The position numbers and the translations under genes are program-made. A stretch of 64,000 bases of DNA, from positions 1,364,001 through 1,428,000 of the forward strand of contig NZ_AP024546.1 in assembly GCF_018406645.1 (NCBI RefSeq). The letters run 5' to 3'. The notes below the pieces were generated by a model. That model saw only the letters and a list, made by a program, of their open reading frames with translations, made no database searches and was not told the DNA's origin. Position 1 is the stretch's first letter, and each line of letters opens with the position of its first letter. The DNA is from Lysobacter helvus. GTDB taxonomy: Bacteria; Pseudomonadota; Gammaproteobacteria; Xanthomonadales; Xanthomonadaceae. This document shows, one piece after another, positions 9,074 through 19,814 of this stretch.

Positions 9074-9102
9074 AACGCCCCGCGATGCGGGGCGTTCTTG
9101 TT
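9074..9102. terminator. Bidirectional terminator between rho and the TonB-like gene
   Basis: A perfect 10-bp stem AACGCCCCGC / GCGGGGCGTT with a GAT loop is followed by CTTGTT on the plus strand and by a TTCTTTTCC tract on the minus strand. It serves convergent rho and the gene ending at 9120. Confidence 0.85.
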
Positions 9103-9119
9103 GGCGCGGGATGCAGGTG

Positions 9120-9932
9120 TCAGAGCGTGGCGCCCACGACTTTCGTCGCCAACCGCACATCGCTGTCCGCCATCGCCACCGGCATGCCGCCCTTGCTTTC
9201 CGGCAGCTCGATCAGCTTCGGTTGCTGGTCGGGCGTGAGCCACGGCACGGGCGTGGCATCGCCGAAGCGTTCGGCGATGGTCAGCGACGCGCCGCGCCCG
9301 AGCGCATTTCGATAATCGAGCGGCAGGTAGAACGTATCGTCACCGCGTTCGCCGGCGGCGACGTCCGCCGGGCGGAACTTCGAATGCTTGAGCGCGCGCT
9401 CCACTTCCACCGCGAAGTCTTCGCGCAGGTGCTTGGGTTCGCGACGACCGCCGCGGACCTGGAGCGACAACAACGCCGCCTCGACCACGTTGCCCTGCGG
9501 ATCCACGCGCATCGCCGCGAGCACATCGAAGTTCATCCCGCTGCCCATCGCCGTCCTCGGCATCCCGGGCACCACGTACTTCAGCGGCTTGGCGCGCGAA
9601 CTGACGAACACCACGCGCTGGATGCGCAGCGAATAACCTGCGCCGACCTTCGTCGCGGCCAGGTCCATCGTCAGGCCCGTCTTCGCCATGACCGGCTTGC
9701 CGTTGCGCACCACCGGTTCGAAGCGCCATTGCTTCACGGCCTTCTCCACCAGCGCCGCCACGCCCGGCGCCACGTCCTTGCCCACGTCGATCTCGCGCAC
9801 GCTGCCGTCCTGCGCGATCACGATGTCGGCATCGACATCCACCGTCTTCACTTCCGGCTCGCGCGCCGAAACCAGCGACGCCATCAGCGCCATCGCGCAC
9901 GCGAGCAACCCCATCATCCACGTCCGTCGCAT
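9120..9932 (-). CDS. Secreted protein with TonB C-terminal-like repeats
   Basis: The 270-residue product starts at ATG 9932 behind an AAGG sequence. It has an N-terminal signal peptide (MRRTWMMGLL, then a hydrophobic stretch ending ASLVSA). The mature part shows two copies of a TonB C-terminal-like pattern, in which a residue stretch such as VEKAVKQWRFEPVVRNGKP is followed by a hydrophobic strand; the second copy is VERALKHSKFRPA. No transmembrane anchor or proline-rich spacer of classical TonB remains, so it is probably periplasmic and not a full energy transducer. Such proteins are common in Xanthomonadaceae, with unknown roles. It is convergent with rho and divergent from the antiporter gene at 10058. 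Confidence 0.75.
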   Translation of the reverse strand: MRRTWMMGLLACAMALMASLVSAREPEVKTVDVDADIVIAQDGSVREIDVGKDVAPGVAALVEKAVKQWRFEPVVRNGKPVMAKTGLTMDLAATKVGAGYSLRIQRVVFVSSRAKPLKYVVPGMPRTAMGSGMNFDVLAAMRVDPQGNVVEAALLSLQVRGGRREPKHLREDFAVEVERALKHSKFRPADVAAGERGDDTFYLPLDYRNALGRGASLTIAERFGDATPVPWLTPDQQPKLIELPESKGGMPVAMADSDVRLATKVVGATL

Positions 9933-10057
9933 CCTTGTGTTCCCCCGGCAGGCACCCCGCCCGCGCCCGGCGATGCTAGGGTCGCAGCGGGATTGCGCGC
10001 AACGGCTCAGCCATACGCGCGTGGCAGTATTCGGCACAGGTGACCGGAGGTAACCCC

Positions 10058-11914
10058 ATGCACGGAAGTGGCGGGCTCGAACTGGCGTTGGTGTTCCTGC
10101 TGGCCGCGGTGATCGCGGTGCCGGTGTTCCGTCGTTTCGGGCTGGGTGCGGTGCTGGGCTATCTCGTGGTGGGCGTGATCCTCGGGCCGTATGGCGCGCG
10201 CGTGATCCGCGACGTTGCGCCCGTGCTGGCCGCCAGCGAAATCGGCGTGGTCATGCTGCTGTTCGTCATCGGCCTGGAGTTGTCGCCCACGCGCCTGAAG
10301 GTGATGCGCAAACCGGTGTTCGGCGCGGGCGGGTTGCAGATGCTCACGTGCGGCATCGCGCTGGCCTCGCTCGTGGTGTTTCGCAACATCAACCATGCCG
10401 GCGCGATCGTCGTCGGCATCGGGCTCGCGTTTTCGTCGACGGCCGTCGGCCTGCAACTGCTCGCCGAACGCAAGGCGCTCACCACCTCGTATGGCCGCCT
10501 CGCGTTCGCGATCCTGCTGTTCCAGGACCTCGCGGCCATCCCGTTGCTGGCGGCCATCCCGCTGCTCGGCGGCGCGCATGGCAACGGCGTGTCGTGGATG
10601 GCCATCGCCAAGGCCGTCGGCGCGATCGCCGGCGTCGTGATCGGCGGTCGCCTGTTGCTGCGGCAGATGTTCCGCGTGGTGGCGAAGACCAACATGCCCG
10701 AGGTGTTCACTGCCAGCGCGTTGCTCGTGGTGCTGGGCGCGGCGTGGCTGATGCAGATCGCGGGCCTGACGATGGGCCTCGGCGCATTCCTCGCCGGCGT
10801 GCTGCTCGCCGACTCGGAGTTCCGCCACGAACTGGAAGCGCAGATCAAACCGTTCGAAGGCCTGTTGCTCGGCCTGTTCTTCATTGCCATCGGCATGTCG
10901 ATCGACGTGCTGGGCATCGCGCGCGATCCGGCGCTCGTCGTGTTCGGCGTGCTCGCCCTGATGTCGATCAAGTTCGCGCTGCTGTTCCTCATCGGCATCA
11001 AGCCCGGCGGGCTGGGCAAGCGCGAGGCGCTGCTGCTGGGCAGCGTGCTGGCGCTGGGCGGCGAGTTCGCATTCGTCGTGTTCGGCGATGCGATGCGCGC
11101 CGGGCTGATCAACGCGGTCGAACGCGCGCAGCTGGTGGCGATCGTCGGCTTGTCGATGGCGCTCACGCCGCCGCTGTACATCGGCCTGTCGCGCTGGCTC
11201 GCCGCGCAACCGGCGCCCGAGAAACCGTTCGACACGATCACGCCGGAAGCCGAGCCGAAGGTGTTGATCGCGGGCATGGGGCGCTTCGGCCAGGTTGTCG
11301 CACGCATGCTGGCGGCGCAGCGCATCCCGTTCATCGCGATCGAGCACAGCCAGGAGCAGGTGGAATTCCTGCGCCGCTTCGGCAGCAAGATCTACTACGG
11401 CGATCCGGCCAACGCCGACCTGCTGCGTTCGGCGGGCGCGTCGGACGTGCAGGTGTTCGTGATCGCGGTCGACGACGTCGAAACCAACCTGCGCACCGTG
11501 CGGGCGATCCGCCGCCAGTTCCCGGAAGCCACCGTGTTCGCGCGTGCGCGCAATCGCCGCCATGCATGGGAGTTGTTCGACCTCGGCGCGCAGGTGGTGC
11601 GCGAGACGTTCCACTCCAGCCTGGTGATGGGCCAGCACGTGTTGCAGGAACTGGGCCTGCCGCCGGACGTCGCCGCCGATCGCGTGCAGCAATTCCGCGA
11701 GCACGACGAAGCGCTGCTGCGCACGCAATACCTGGTCTACGACGACGAAGCCGCGCTCATCCAGACCTCGCAGCAGGCGCGCAAGGAACTCGAACAGCTC
11801 TTCGGCGCCGACCGTGGCGAAGGTGACCTCAAGGGCTTGTCGACGCCGCCGGCCGAACGCTCCGCGCGCGAATCAACGACGCAGACCGCGGCGGCGCGCC
11901 AGGAAGACGTCTAG
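10058..11914 (+). CDS. Monovalent cation:proton antiporter, CPA2 (KefC/YbaL type)
   Basis: The 618-residue protein combines an antiporter domain of about 12 TM helices (residues about 5-385) with a cytoplasmic RCK/TrkA-N domain that begins at GMGRFGQ (about 407) and binds a nucleotide. The membrane part has the CPA2 hallmark LLFQDLAAIPLL with the ion-binding Asp of TM5 region. Such systems exchange K+ or Na+ for protons and are often gated by thiol conjugates or NAD(H). I choose ATG 10058 because GGAGG sits 7 nt upstream (10046-10050); a GTG at 10040 precedes this site and is less likely. The last 50 residues are polar and probably disordered. It converges on the ankyrin gene with a 10-bp gap. 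Confidence 0.92.
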   Translation: MHGSGGLELALVFLLAAVIAVPVFRRFGLGAVLGYLVVGVILGPYGARVIRDVAPVLAASEIGVVMLLFVIGLELSPTRLKVMRKPVFGAGGLQMLTCGIALASLVVFRNINHAGAIVVGIGLAFSSTAVGLQLLAERKALTTSYGRLAFAILLFQDLAAIPLLAAIPLLGGAHGNGVSWMAIAKAVGAIAGVVIGGRLLLRQMFRVVAKTNMPEVFTASALLVVLGAAWLMQIAGLTMGLGAFLAGVLLADSEFRHELEAQIKPFEGLLLGLFFIAIGMSIDVLGIARDPALVVFGVLALMSIKFALLFLIGIKPGGLGKREALLLGSVLALGGEFAFVVFGDAMRAGLINAVERAQLVAIVGLSMALTPPLYIGLSRWLAAQPAPEKPFDTITPEAEPKVLIAGMGRFGQVVARMLAAQRIPFIAIEHSQEQVEFLRRFGSKIYYGDPANADLLRSAGASDVQVFVIAVDDVETNLRTVRAIRRQFPEATVFARARNRRHAWELFDLGAQVVRETFHSSLVMGQHVLQELGLPPDVAADRVQQFREHDEALLRTQYLVYDDEAALIQTSQQARKELEQLFGADRGEGDLKGLSTPPAERSARESTTQTAAARQEDV

Positions 11915-11924
11915 TCCAGCGGTT

Positions 11925-14900
11925 TCAGCGCGGTTCGCGCAGGAACCGCGCCATCGACACGCCGCCCGGCGTGGCAGGCACGAACTCCGCGGCGACATCC
12001 ACGAAGCCGCGCATCACCGCAATCTCGCGCGCGCTGCGGTTGAGGCCGTCGCGCAGGTCGGGATCCGCACCCGCGCGGATCAGGCGCTGCACGACCTGCA
12101 ACAAGCCATGCAACGCCGCGAGGTGCAGCGGACCGAAGCCGCGCGGATCGCGTGCTTCGAGCGCGACGGTTTCGTCGAGCAGGCGTTCGAGGCCGGCGAG
12201 CACGACGTCTTCGTCGCATGCCGTGCCCGGCTCGGCGCGCGCACCGAGCAACAGCAGCAGCGGCGTGACGCCACCGGCCGCGGGCTGGTCGGCTTCCGCG
12301 CCCGCGAGCAGCAACGTATCGAGCAACGCGACGAGACGCGGGCGTTCGCGCGCGGTGAATCCGTAGAGCGCCGCGCAATGCAGCGGCGCCAGGCCTTGCG
12401 CATCGCTCGCATGCACGTCGGCGCCGGCGGTCAGCAAGCGCGCGACGAGATCCGGCAAACCAAGCGCGGCGGCGAGCATCAGCACCGTCACTTCACCCGG
12501 CAAACGTTGTTCGAGCGGCGCACCGGCGGCGAGCAGGCGTTCGACGATGTCGGCCTGGCGCATGCTCACGGCGGCCGATAACGGCGTCGCGCCGGAGCGC
12601 GCGGCGATGCGCGGATCCGCACCGCGATCGAGCAACAGGTCGACGACCGCACGATGCCCGCCACCGGCCGCACGCAACAACGCGGTGCAGCCTTGCGTAT
12701 CCGTCGCATCGACGGGCAAGCCGAGATCGAGCAGGCGGCGCACCGCATCGGCCTCGCCGACGATCGCCGCGGACGGAAGATCGCCGGCCTGCAACGGACG
12801 CCCCGGCAACGGCCAGCCGCGCCAGTCGAGCCAATCGGCGAGATCGCGACGCCCCGACGACAACGCAACGCCGAGCGGCGTCTGGCCATCGGCCGCGCGC
12901 ATGTCGGGATTCGCGCCCTGCGCGATCAGCGACTTCAACGCCGATTCGCGCCCGAGCGCCGCGGCGAGATGCAACGCCGTCATGCCGTGCGAATCGCGCG
13001 CATCGAGATCGACGCCGTGCGCGACGAGGCGTTCGACCACGCGCAACCAGCCCAGGCGCACGGCCAGCGCGAGCGGCGGATCGCCGGCGGGCGAGGGCGC
13101 ATACGGATCGGCGCCGCGTTCGAGCAAATCCAGTGCGAGTTGTTCCAGGCCGCGACCCGCGTGGTCGCTGGCGACGCACCCGCCGAGGAACCGCGCCAGT
13201 CCGCCCGCACCCGCAGGCGACACCGCGCGACGCAACAACGCCTGCACCGCGCCTGCCGCGGCCGGGCCCTGCGCGAGCAACGCGAACATCGCGTTGTCCT
13301 CCAGGCCTTCGCGCACGTCGGGATCGGCGCCGTTGGCGAGCAGCCAGTCGATGCGCGCGCCGGGATTGGCCCCCGTCGCGGCTTCGCGCAACTGCACGCC
13401 GAGTTCGCGCGGCGACAGCAGCCCCGCGACCGTGTGCAGGTCGCCGAAGCGTCCTTCGCGCAACGCATCGCGCATCAACGTCACCGGTGCGCGATCGATG
13501 GCCGTTGCAGCACCACCATCGGCCACGGCCGCCGGCAGCGGATAGGCCGGATCCAGTGCGGAGACCAGCGACCAGCGCCCCGCGGCCGCCGCATGATCGG
13601 CTGCGCGCTTGCCTTCGTTGTCGCGGCGCATCGGATCCAGGCCGAGTTCCAGCAAACGCTGCACCAGCGCGGGCGTCGCGCCGTCCGCCGTGGCGGACAG
13701 GATCAGCGCATCGCGCCCGTCGTGGTCGGCATGCGCGAGTTGCGGGCGATGCAGCAGCAAGTGTTCGAGGACTTCCAGGTGCCCGCCGCGCGCGGCTTCG
13801 AGCCACGGCGTGCGGCCGTCGATGTCCTGCGCCTGCACGTCGGCGCCGGCGGCGACCAGCATGTCGACGATCTCGACATGCCCCGCGCGCGCGGCTTCGT
13901 GCAGGGCGCTGCGACTGCGTGCGTCGCGTGCGTCGGCCTTCGCCTTGTGCTTCAGCAGCAGCTGCACGCCGGCGACATCGTCTTCTTCCGTGCCGGCGGC
14001 GGCGAGCAGCACCGGCGTGGCGCCGGCGCGTTCGGGCTTGGCGCCGCGTTCGAGCAGGAAGCGCGCAAGGCGCCAGTTGCCGGCCGCGCACGCGATGCCG
14101 AGCGGCGTGAGGCCGTCGTGGTTGATCGCGTCGACTTCCGCCGCGGCATCGCGCAGGAGCGCGGCGACGCCGGGATCGGAACTGCGCGCGGCGTGGTGCA
14201 GCGGCGTGTTGCCGTCGGCATCGGCGACGCGCGGGTCGGCACCGTTGGCGAGCAGCGTCATCACCGCTTCCGGGCGGCCGTGCCAGCTGTCGCGCGTGGC
14301 GGCGAGCAGCGGCGCCATGCCGGCGTGCGCGGCATTCACGTCGACGCCGAGCTGGATGAGCATGCGCAGCAGGCGCAGGTCCGGGAGGATCGCGGCGAGC
14401 ATCGGCAACGTGCGCTGGTCGCGTTCGTCGTCCGGCGGCAGCGCATGGCCGTTGGCGCCGGCATCGAGCAGCGCGAGGGCGCGATCCACGCGGCCACCGC
14501 GCGCGGCGGCGTACAGCGCGACGTCGAGGTCGTCGTGCAGCGCGATCGGTTCGAGCGGCGCATCGTCCGTGTCCGCGGCCGCGAGCAGTTGTTCGAAGGG
14601 CAGCGGCGACGCCGTCGCGATCACCTGCAGCACCCAGTGCAGCCCGAACCCGCCGAGCGCGAGCGCGATCGCCACCGGCCAGCGCATCGGCGCCGGCAAC
14701 ACGCCCGGCCAGGCGAGCGCGAGGATCGCGCCGAGGATCGCCGCCACGATCGCGGCGACGCCGAGCCCGCGCCACGCACCGATTTCCAGTTCGCCCAGGC
14801 TGCGCCACGCGTTGCCGATCGGGCCGCCTTCGCGTTCCAGCACGTGCCACACCGGCCAGGTGCGCCACAGCAGCAGCAGGCCGACGCCGGCGGCGAGGCT

Positions 14901-15203
14901 CAGGCCGATCGCGGCCGACAGGCTGCCGGTCTCGCGCAGCGCGGCCAGGGGCCAGACCACCAGGATCGCGGCGACGACGAGCCCGCCCGCCCACAAGCTG
15001 GCGAGGGCGCCCGCATCGCGCGGCCAGCGGGACGAGGTGCGCGTGCCGCGCCACCACGACACCGCCAGCGCATGGGCCGGCTGCGCCAGGGCGCCCGCGA
15101 TCCCGGCGACGAGCGCGGCATCGAACCCGGTCGCCAGCGACAGGGCCACGCCCGCCAGGGCCGCGGCCGCGATGCGCAATGACCGGCGCGCGGGCTCAGC
15201 CAT
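11925..15203 (-). CDS. Large membrane-anchored ankyrin-repeat protein
   Basis: The 1092-residue protein has two parts. Residues 1 to about 200 contain roughly six hydrophobic helices. From about 215 to 1075 there are about twenty ankyrin repeats, many with the exact pattern G-x-TPL-x-x-A-A-x-x-G and LL-x-x-GAD. A less regular middle block (about 560-690) keeps the helix spacing. No enzyme motif is visible. The repeat face points to protein binding, and the N-terminus should place it in the inner membrane with the repeats in the cytoplasm, though the side is inferred. The start ATG overlaps the end of ycgL by 8 bp, so the two form an operon. Confidence 0.9.
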   Translation of the reverse strand: MAEPARRSLRIAAAALAGVALSLATGFDAALVAGIAGALAQPAHALAVSWWRGTRTSSRWPRDAGALASLWAGGLVVAAILVVWPLAALRETGSLSAAIGLSLAAGVGLLLLWRTWPVWHVLEREGGPIGNAWRSLGELEIGAWRGLGVAAIVAAILGAILALAWPGVLPAPMRWPVAIALALGGFGLHWVLQVIATASPLPFEQLLAAADTDDAPLEPIALHDDLDVALYAAARGGRVDRALALLDAGANGHALPPDDERDQRTLPMLAAILPDLRLLRMLIQLGVDVNAAHAGMAPLLAATRDSWHGRPEAVMTLLANGADPRVADADGNTPLHHAARSSDPGVAALLRDAAAEVDAINHDGLTPLGIACAAGNWRLARFLLERGAKPERAGATPVLLAAAGTEEDDVAGVQLLLKHKAKADARDARSRSALHEAARAGHVEIVDMLVAAGADVQAQDIDGRTPWLEAARGGHLEVLEHLLLHRPQLAHADHDGRDALILSATADGATPALVQRLLELGLDPMRRDNEGKRAADHAAAAGRWSLVSALDPAYPLPAAVADGGAATAIDRAPVTLMRDALREGRFGDLHTVAGLLSPRELGVQLREAATGANPGARIDWLLANGADPDVREGLEDNAMFALLAQGPAAAGAVQALLRRAVSPAGAGGLARFLGGCVASDHAGRGLEQLALDLLERGADPYAPSPAGDPPLALAVRLGWLRVVERLVAHGVDLDARDSHGMTALHLAAALGRESALKSLIAQGANPDMRAADGQTPLGVALSSGRRDLADWLDWRGWPLPGRPLQAGDLPSAAIVGEADAVRRLLDLGLPVDATDTQGCTALLRAAGGGHRAVVDLLLDRGADPRIAARSGATPLSAAVSMRQADIVERLLAAGAPLEQRLPGEVTVLMLAAALGLPDLVARLLTAGADVHASDAQGLAPLHCAALYGFTARERPRLVALLDTLLLAGAEADQPAAGGVTPLLLLLGARAEPGTACDEDVVLAGLERLLDETVALEARDPRGFGPLHLAALHGLLQVVQRLIRAGADPDLRDGLNRSAREIAVMRGFVDVAAEFVPATPGGVSMARFLREPR

Positions 15204-15465
15204 CGGTGCCCCAGTCTTCCGTCATCGGGTCCGCCATCGTGGGCGGGAACTGCACGTAGAAGCCGCGCGTGGCGAGGTTTTCGCGCACCACGGCGGGATC
15301 GGCCAGGGCCAGCTTGCGTTCCGGGGTCAGCGCCACCTCGAGCACGAAGCGCAACTCGCCCACCTGCGTGCGCAACGGCGTCGGCAGGCGGGCGAAGTCG
15401 TCGCGCGCAGCGAGGTACACGTAGGTGTCGGCCTGTCGGAGGCTCTTGTAGACGAAAGCGTGCAT
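15196..15465 (-). CDS. ycgL: YcgL domain protein
   Basis: The 89-residue protein begins [18 protein letters not shown] and continues with the YcgL-type pattern FxxLPxxL, a segment [13 protein letters not shown] and the C-terminal GFYVQFPP. YcgL is a small cytoplasmic protein found across gamma-proteobacteria; its biochemical role is not established. ATG 15465 is chosen because the domain begins there. Longer in-frame versions would add a low-complexity leader. Its end overlaps the start of the ankyrin gene by 8 bp, which suggests co-expression. Confidence 0.88.
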   Translation of the reverse strand: MHAFVYKSLRQADTYVYLAARDDFARLPTPLRTQVGELRFVLEVALTPERKLALADPAVVRENLATRGFYVQFPPTMADPMTEDWGTDG

Positions 15466-15691
15466 CGCGGGCCCGTCGAAAGTCGCGACGATTGTGTAGG
15501 AAACGACGTTGTGACGGAACCCGCAATTCCCGCATGCGTGAAGAACTTCCCCGATCGTGAGGGAGGCATCGCATCCGCCCGCCCCGAACCCGGCCGTGCC
15601 CCGCCGATGAATACGCCCGTGCGCGCGCAGTCCACGCACCCATCACCGCAACGGGGGCTAGGCTGGATCACGCGCGAATGCAGGTGAGTCG

Positions 15692-17281
15692 ATGCAACGC
15701 ACTCCGACCTCCGAACGCAAAAGCGCCAGTCGCTCCCTATGGATGGCGACGGCTGATCCGCCTGTTTTCGCGCCCCTATCCGCGGATGCGCATGCGCGCG
15801 TCTGCATCGTCGGCGCCGGCATCGCCGGCCTGACCACGGCGTACCGCCTGGCGCGCGCCGGCGCGGACGTGGTCGTGCTGGAAGAAGGCGACCTCCACGA
15901 CGGCCAGACCGCGCGCACCACGGGCCACCTGTCCGACGCCCTCGACGATCGCTACTGCCGCCTCGAACACCTGCACGGCGAACAGGGCGCGCGCCTGGCC
16001 GCGCACAGCCACGGCGTGGCGATCGACATGATCGAACGCACCTGCATCGACGAACGCATCGTCTGCGGGTTCGCGCGGGTCGACGGGTACCTGGTGCGGG
16101 GGCATGACGATGCGCGCACCGCGCGGCTGCTGGACGACGAGTTCGCGGCCGCGCGCCGGGCCGGCATCGCGGTCGAACGCGTCGCGGCCCCGCCGGGGGC
16201 GATGGCGGCCTTCGGCGATGCGTTGCGATTCCCGCGGCAGGCGCGCTTCCACGCGCTCGATTACCTCGGCGGGCTCGCGCGGGCGTTCGTGCAACTCGGG
16301 GGTCGCCTGCACACGCACACCCGCGTCGATGCGGTGGACGGCGGTGCGAACGCCGGCGCCACCTGCGCCAACGGCGCGCGCGTGCAGGCCGAGGCGGTCG
16401 TCGTCGCGACCAACGTGCCCTTCAACGACCGCATCGCCATCCACGCGAAACAGGCCGCGTACCGCACGTACGTGATTGCGTTGCGGCTGGATCCGGGCGC
16501 GGTGCCCGACGCGCTGCTGTGGGACATGTGCGAGCCCTACCACTACGTCCGCATCGCCCATGCGCGGAACGGCACGTGGCTGGTCGTCGGCGGCGAAGAC
16601 CGCAAGACCGGGCAGGACGACGCACCCGCCGTGCGCTACGAAGTCCTGGAATCCTGGGCGCGCCACCATTTCCCCGACGCGCTGGACGTGGGCTATCGCT
16701 GGTCGGGGCAGGTGATCGAACCGATCGATGGCCTCGCCTTCCTCGGCCACAACCCCGGCTTCGCCGACAACGTGTACATCGCCACCGGCGATTCCGGGAA
16801 CGGCCTCACGCACGGCACGATCGCCGGCGCGCTGATCGCCGACCTGATCGTCGACGGCGATTCGCCGCTGCGCGCGCTGTATTCGCCGAGCCGCCTCAAC
16901 CTGCGCGCCGCCGATGCCTTCGTGCGCGAAACGCTCAACTTCGTGCCGTACTACGCCGACTGGATGAGCGCCGGCGAGATCGAAGGCCTCGGCGCGTTGC
17001 CGGCGGGCGAGGGCGCCGTGTTGCGCTGCGGGTTGCAGAAGGTGGCCGCGTGGCGCGACGACGCGGGCGCGCTGCACCTGCATTCGGCGATGTGCCCGCA
17101 CCTGGGCTGCGTGGTGCACTGGAACGGCGCCGAGCGCAGCTGGGATTGCCCCTGCCACGGCTCGCGATTCGATGCGGTCGACGGGCACCGGCTGAACGGG
17201 CCGGCCGTGCATGGGCTCGCACCGTTCCAGGGCCCGGCGCGCGAAGGGCAGGCGCATGCGCCGCCACGAGCCCGGATGTAG
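15692..17281 (+). CDS. FAD-dependent oxidoreductase with C-terminal Rieske domain
   Basis: The 529-residue protein begins with a Rossmann FAD motif VCIVGAGIAGLTTA (about residues 37-50) in a DAO-type fold (up to about 430). It ends with a Rieske [2Fe-2S] domain with ligands Cys468-X-His470 and Cys486-X2-His489. The fusion of a glycine-oxidase-like flavoenzyme with a Rieske cluster is known as a widespread family of unassigned substrate. It is likely cytoplasmic, as no signal peptide is seen. A -10-like TAGGCT at 15659-15664 precedes it. No partner ferredoxin or reductase gene is next to it. Confidence 0.9.
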   Translation: MQRTPTSERKSASRSLWMATADPPVFAPLSADAHARVCIVGAGIAGLTTAYRLARAGADVVVLEEGDLHDGQTARTTGHLSDALDDRYCRLEHLHGEQGARLAAHSHGVAIDMIERTCIDERIVCGFARVDGYLVRGHDDARTARLLDDEFAAARRAGIAVERVAAPPGAMAAFGDALRFPRQARFHALDYLGGLARAFVQLGGRLHTHTRVDAVDGGANAGATCANGARVQAEAVVVATNVPFNDRIAIHAKQAAYRTYVIALRLDPGAVPDALLWDMCEPYHYVRIAHARNGTWLVVGGEDRKTGQDDAPAVRYEVLESWARHHFPDALDVGYRWSGQVIEPIDGLAFLGHNPGFADNVYIATGDSGNGLTHGTIAGALIADLIVDGDSPLRALYSPSRLNLRAADAFVRETLNFVPYYADWMSAGEIEGLGALPAGEGAVLRCGLQKVAAWRDDAGALHLHSAMCPHLGCVVHWNGAERSWDCPCHGSRFDAVDGHRLNGPAVHGLAPFQGPAREGQAHAPPRARM

Positions 17282-17374
17282 GGCGATTTCGCGCGAATCC
17301 GCATGACCTTTGACCTCGGCCCGCGCCCGTCCCGGCTGCTAGGCTGCGCGGCTTCCGTCCTGCCAGAACTCCCG

Positions 17375-19789
17375 ATGCGCTTGCCCGCCGCCGCACCGTT
17401 GCTTCCGTTCGCCTGCCTCCTCGCCACCCTCGCGATGCCCGCCTTCGCGCAGGCGCCGCAGGCGCCGCAGGCCGCCACCGCCGATGCGCCGCTGACGCTC
17501 ACGCAGGTGATGGCGGATCCGGACTGGATCGGCCCGCCGATCGAACAGGCGTGGTGGTCGTGGGACGGCCAGCGTGCGTATTCGCTGCGCAAGCGCGCCG
17601 GCGCCACGGTCCGCGATACCTACGTGCAGCCGATCGCCGGCGGCGTGGCCACCGTGCTCGACGGCCCGTCGCGCGCCGATGCCGACGCCGCGCAACCGGT
17701 GATCGACGCGACGCGCGCGCACATGGCGTTCGTGCGCAACGGCGACGTGTTCGTGCGCGACCTGCGCAGCGGCGCGCTCACGCAGGTCACGCGCAGCAAC
17801 GACGACGAATCGCAGCCGCAATGGGGCAGCGACGGCAGCCTCGCGTTCCGCGTCTCCAACGACTGGTATCGCTGGACCGCGCGCGACGGCGTGCGCCAGG
17901 CCGCGGTCGTGCGTGCGGAAAAAGCACCGAACACCCCGCCGAAGGCCGACGACCTGCGCGACCGCCAGTTGCGCCTGATCGACACGCTGCGCAATGACCG
18001 CGCGCAGAAGGACGCCGCGCGCGAACAGAGCGACGCCTGGCGCAAGGCCGATCCGACGCGCGCACCCGCGCCGGCGTTCCTCGGCGACGACGTCGAGATC
18101 GCCGACAGCGCGCTGTCGCCCGACGGCCGCTGGCTGCTGGTCGTCACCACCGCGAAGGGCGCCGACACCGGCACCGCCGGCAAGATGCCGAAGTACGTGA
18201 CCGAATCGGGGTACGAGGAATTCGAAGACGTGCGCACGCGCGTCGGCCACAACGCGCCGCTGCCGCAGCGGTTGTGGCTCGTCGACGTCAACGGCGCGAG
18301 CGTGCGCGAACTGAAGTTCGACGCGCTGCCCGGCATCGACGTCGATCCGCTCGCCGCGATGCGCAAGGCCGCGAAGAAGCCCGCGCTGAAGGGCGCGCGC
18401 GACGTGCAGGTGCTCACCTCCGGCGACAACAGCGGCCCGCCGTCGATCCGCTTCACGCCCGATGGCCGTCAGGCCGCGGTGATGGTCCGCGCGATCGACA
18501 ACAAGGATCGCTGGATCGCCACCGTCGATTTCGCCAACGCGAAGCTGCAGTCGCGCCATCGCCTCACCGATCCGGCCTGGATCAACTGGGGCTTCAACGA
18601 TTTCGGCTTCGCGCCCGATGGCGCGTTGTGGTTCCTCTCCGAGCAGGACGGCTATTCGCACCTGTACATCGCCGACGGCAACGGCGCGCCGCGCGCGCTG
18701 ACGTCGGGCAACTGGGAAACCTCGCAGCCGGTGCTCACCGGCGACGGCAAGCGCTTCTTCTTCCTGTGCAACCGCGCGTGGCCGGGCGATTACGAAGTGT
18801 GCAGCGTCGATCGCAACGGCGGCGCGGTGCGCGAAGTGACGGCGCTGGATGGCGTCGAGGATTTCGTGCTCTCGCCCGACGAGGCGAAGGTGCTGGTGCG
18901 CCACTCCGGCAGCTACATCCCGCCGCAGGTCGCGGTGATCGGCGCCAACGGCGAAGGCCTGGCCGAACTCACCGACACGCGCACGCCGCAGTTCCGCGCG
19001 CGCACGTGGATCCAGCCGGAGTACGTGCAGATCCCGTCGAAGCACGGTGCGGGCACCATCTGGGGCAAGTACTACGGCCCGAAGCAGATGGAAGCCGGCC
19101 GCACGTACCCGATCGTGATGTTCGTGCACGGCGCCGGTTACCTGCAGAACGTCAGCACGCGCTATCCGAACTACTTCCGCGAGCAGATGTTCCATGACCT
19201 GCTCGTGCAGCGCGGCTACATCGTGCTCGACCTCGACTACCGCGCCTCCGAAGGCTACGGCCGCAAGTGGCGCACCGACATCTATCGCCGCATGGGCACG
19301 CCGGAGCTCGAGGATTACCTCGACGGCCTGGACTGGATCGTCGCCAACAAGCAGGGCGACCGCGCGCATGTCGGGATCTACGGCGGCAGCTACGGCGGCT
19401 TCATGACGTTCATGGCGCTGTTCAAGCAGCCCGGCGTGTTCAAGGCCGGCGCCGCGCTGCGCCCGGTGAGCGACTGGTCGCAGTACAACCACGAGTACAC
19501 CGCCAACATCCTCAACACGCCGGAACTCGACCCGGAGGCCTACAAGGTCTCCTCGCCGATCGAATACGCCGCCGGCCTGCAGGATTCGCTGCTCATCGCC
19601 CACGGCATGATCGACGACAACGTGTTCTTCAAGGACTCGGTGATGATGACGCAGAAGCTCATCGAGCTCCGCAAGGACAAGTGGGAACTGGCGCCGTATC
19701 CGCTGGAACGCCACGGCTTCACGCACCCCGACAGCTGGTACGACGAGTACCGCCGGATCCTGGAATTGTTCGATCGCACCCTGAAGTGA
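17375..19789 (+). CDS. Prolyl oligopeptidase family (S9) peptidase, secreted
   Basis: The 804-residue product has a signal peptide (MRLPAAAPLL, then a hydrophobic core ending AMPAFA-Q), a beta-propeller region (about 60-560) with several TPDG/SPDG blade motifs, and a C-terminal alpha/beta hydrolase. The catalytic Ser672 lies in GGSYGG, Asp747/748 in MIDDNV and His780 in ERHGF, as in DPP-IV-like and acylaminoacyl peptidases. It should act on short peptides in the periplasm or outside the cell. I choose ATG 17375 because it begins the signal peptide; the ATG at 17303 would put 24 residues before it. TAGGCT at 17340-17345 is a possible -10 box. It is near an inhibitor lipoprotein and an M61 peptidase. 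Confidence 0.93.
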   Translation: MRLPAAAPLLPFACLLATLAMPAFAQAPQAPQAATADAPLTLTQVMADPDWIGPPIEQAWWSWDGQRAYSLRKRAGATVRDTYVQPIAGGVATVLDGPSRADADAAQPVIDATRAHMAFVRNGDVFVRDLRSGALTQVTRSNDDESQPQWGSDGSLAFRVSNDWYRWTARDGVRQAAVVRAEKAPNTPPKADDLRDRQLRLIDTLRNDRAQKDAAREQSDAWRKADPTRAPAPAFLGDDVEIADSALSPDGRWLLVVTTAKGADTGTAGKMPKYVTESGYEEFEDVRTRVGHNAPLPQRLWLVDVNGASVRELKFDALPGIDVDPLAAMRKAAKKPALKGARDVQVLTSGDNSGPPSIRFTPDGRQAAVMVRAIDNKDRWIATVDFANAKLQSRHRLTDPAWINWGFNDFGFAPDGALWFLSEQDGYSHLYIADGNGAPRALTSGNWETSQPVLTGDGKRFFFLCNRAWPGDYEVCSVDRNGGAVREVTALDGVEDFVLSPDEAKVLVRHSGSYIPPQVAVIGANGEGLAELTDTRTPQFRARTWIQPEYVQIPSKHGAGTIWGKYYGPKQMEAGRTYPIVMFVHGAGYLQNVSTRYPNYFREQMFHDLLVQRGYIVLDLDYRASEGYGRKWRTDIYRRMGTPELEDYLDGLDWIVANKQGDRAHVGIYGGSYGGFMTFMALFKQPGVFKAGAALRPVSDWSQYNHEYTANILNTPELDPEAYKVSSPIEYAAGLQDSLLIAHGMIDDNVFFKDSVMMTQKLIELRKDKWELAPYPLERHGFTHPDSWYDEYRRILELFDRTLK

Positions 19790-19814
19790 CGCGGCCACAA
19801 CATCCGCCGGTCTA

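Noticed and set aside
12654-15182. Plus-strand frame of 842 codons opposite the ankyrin gene
   Set aside because: Its apparent repeats are only the reverse image of the ankyrin-coding repeats.
11925-15203. Ankyrin protein as a secreted host-targeted effector
   Set aside because: The N-terminus has several hydrophobic helices and no secretion signal that I can recognise; an inner-membrane protein fits better.
17310-17345. TTGACC and TAGGCT as a promoter pair for the S9 peptidase
   Set aside because: The spacer is 24 bp, so the -35 match is probably chance.
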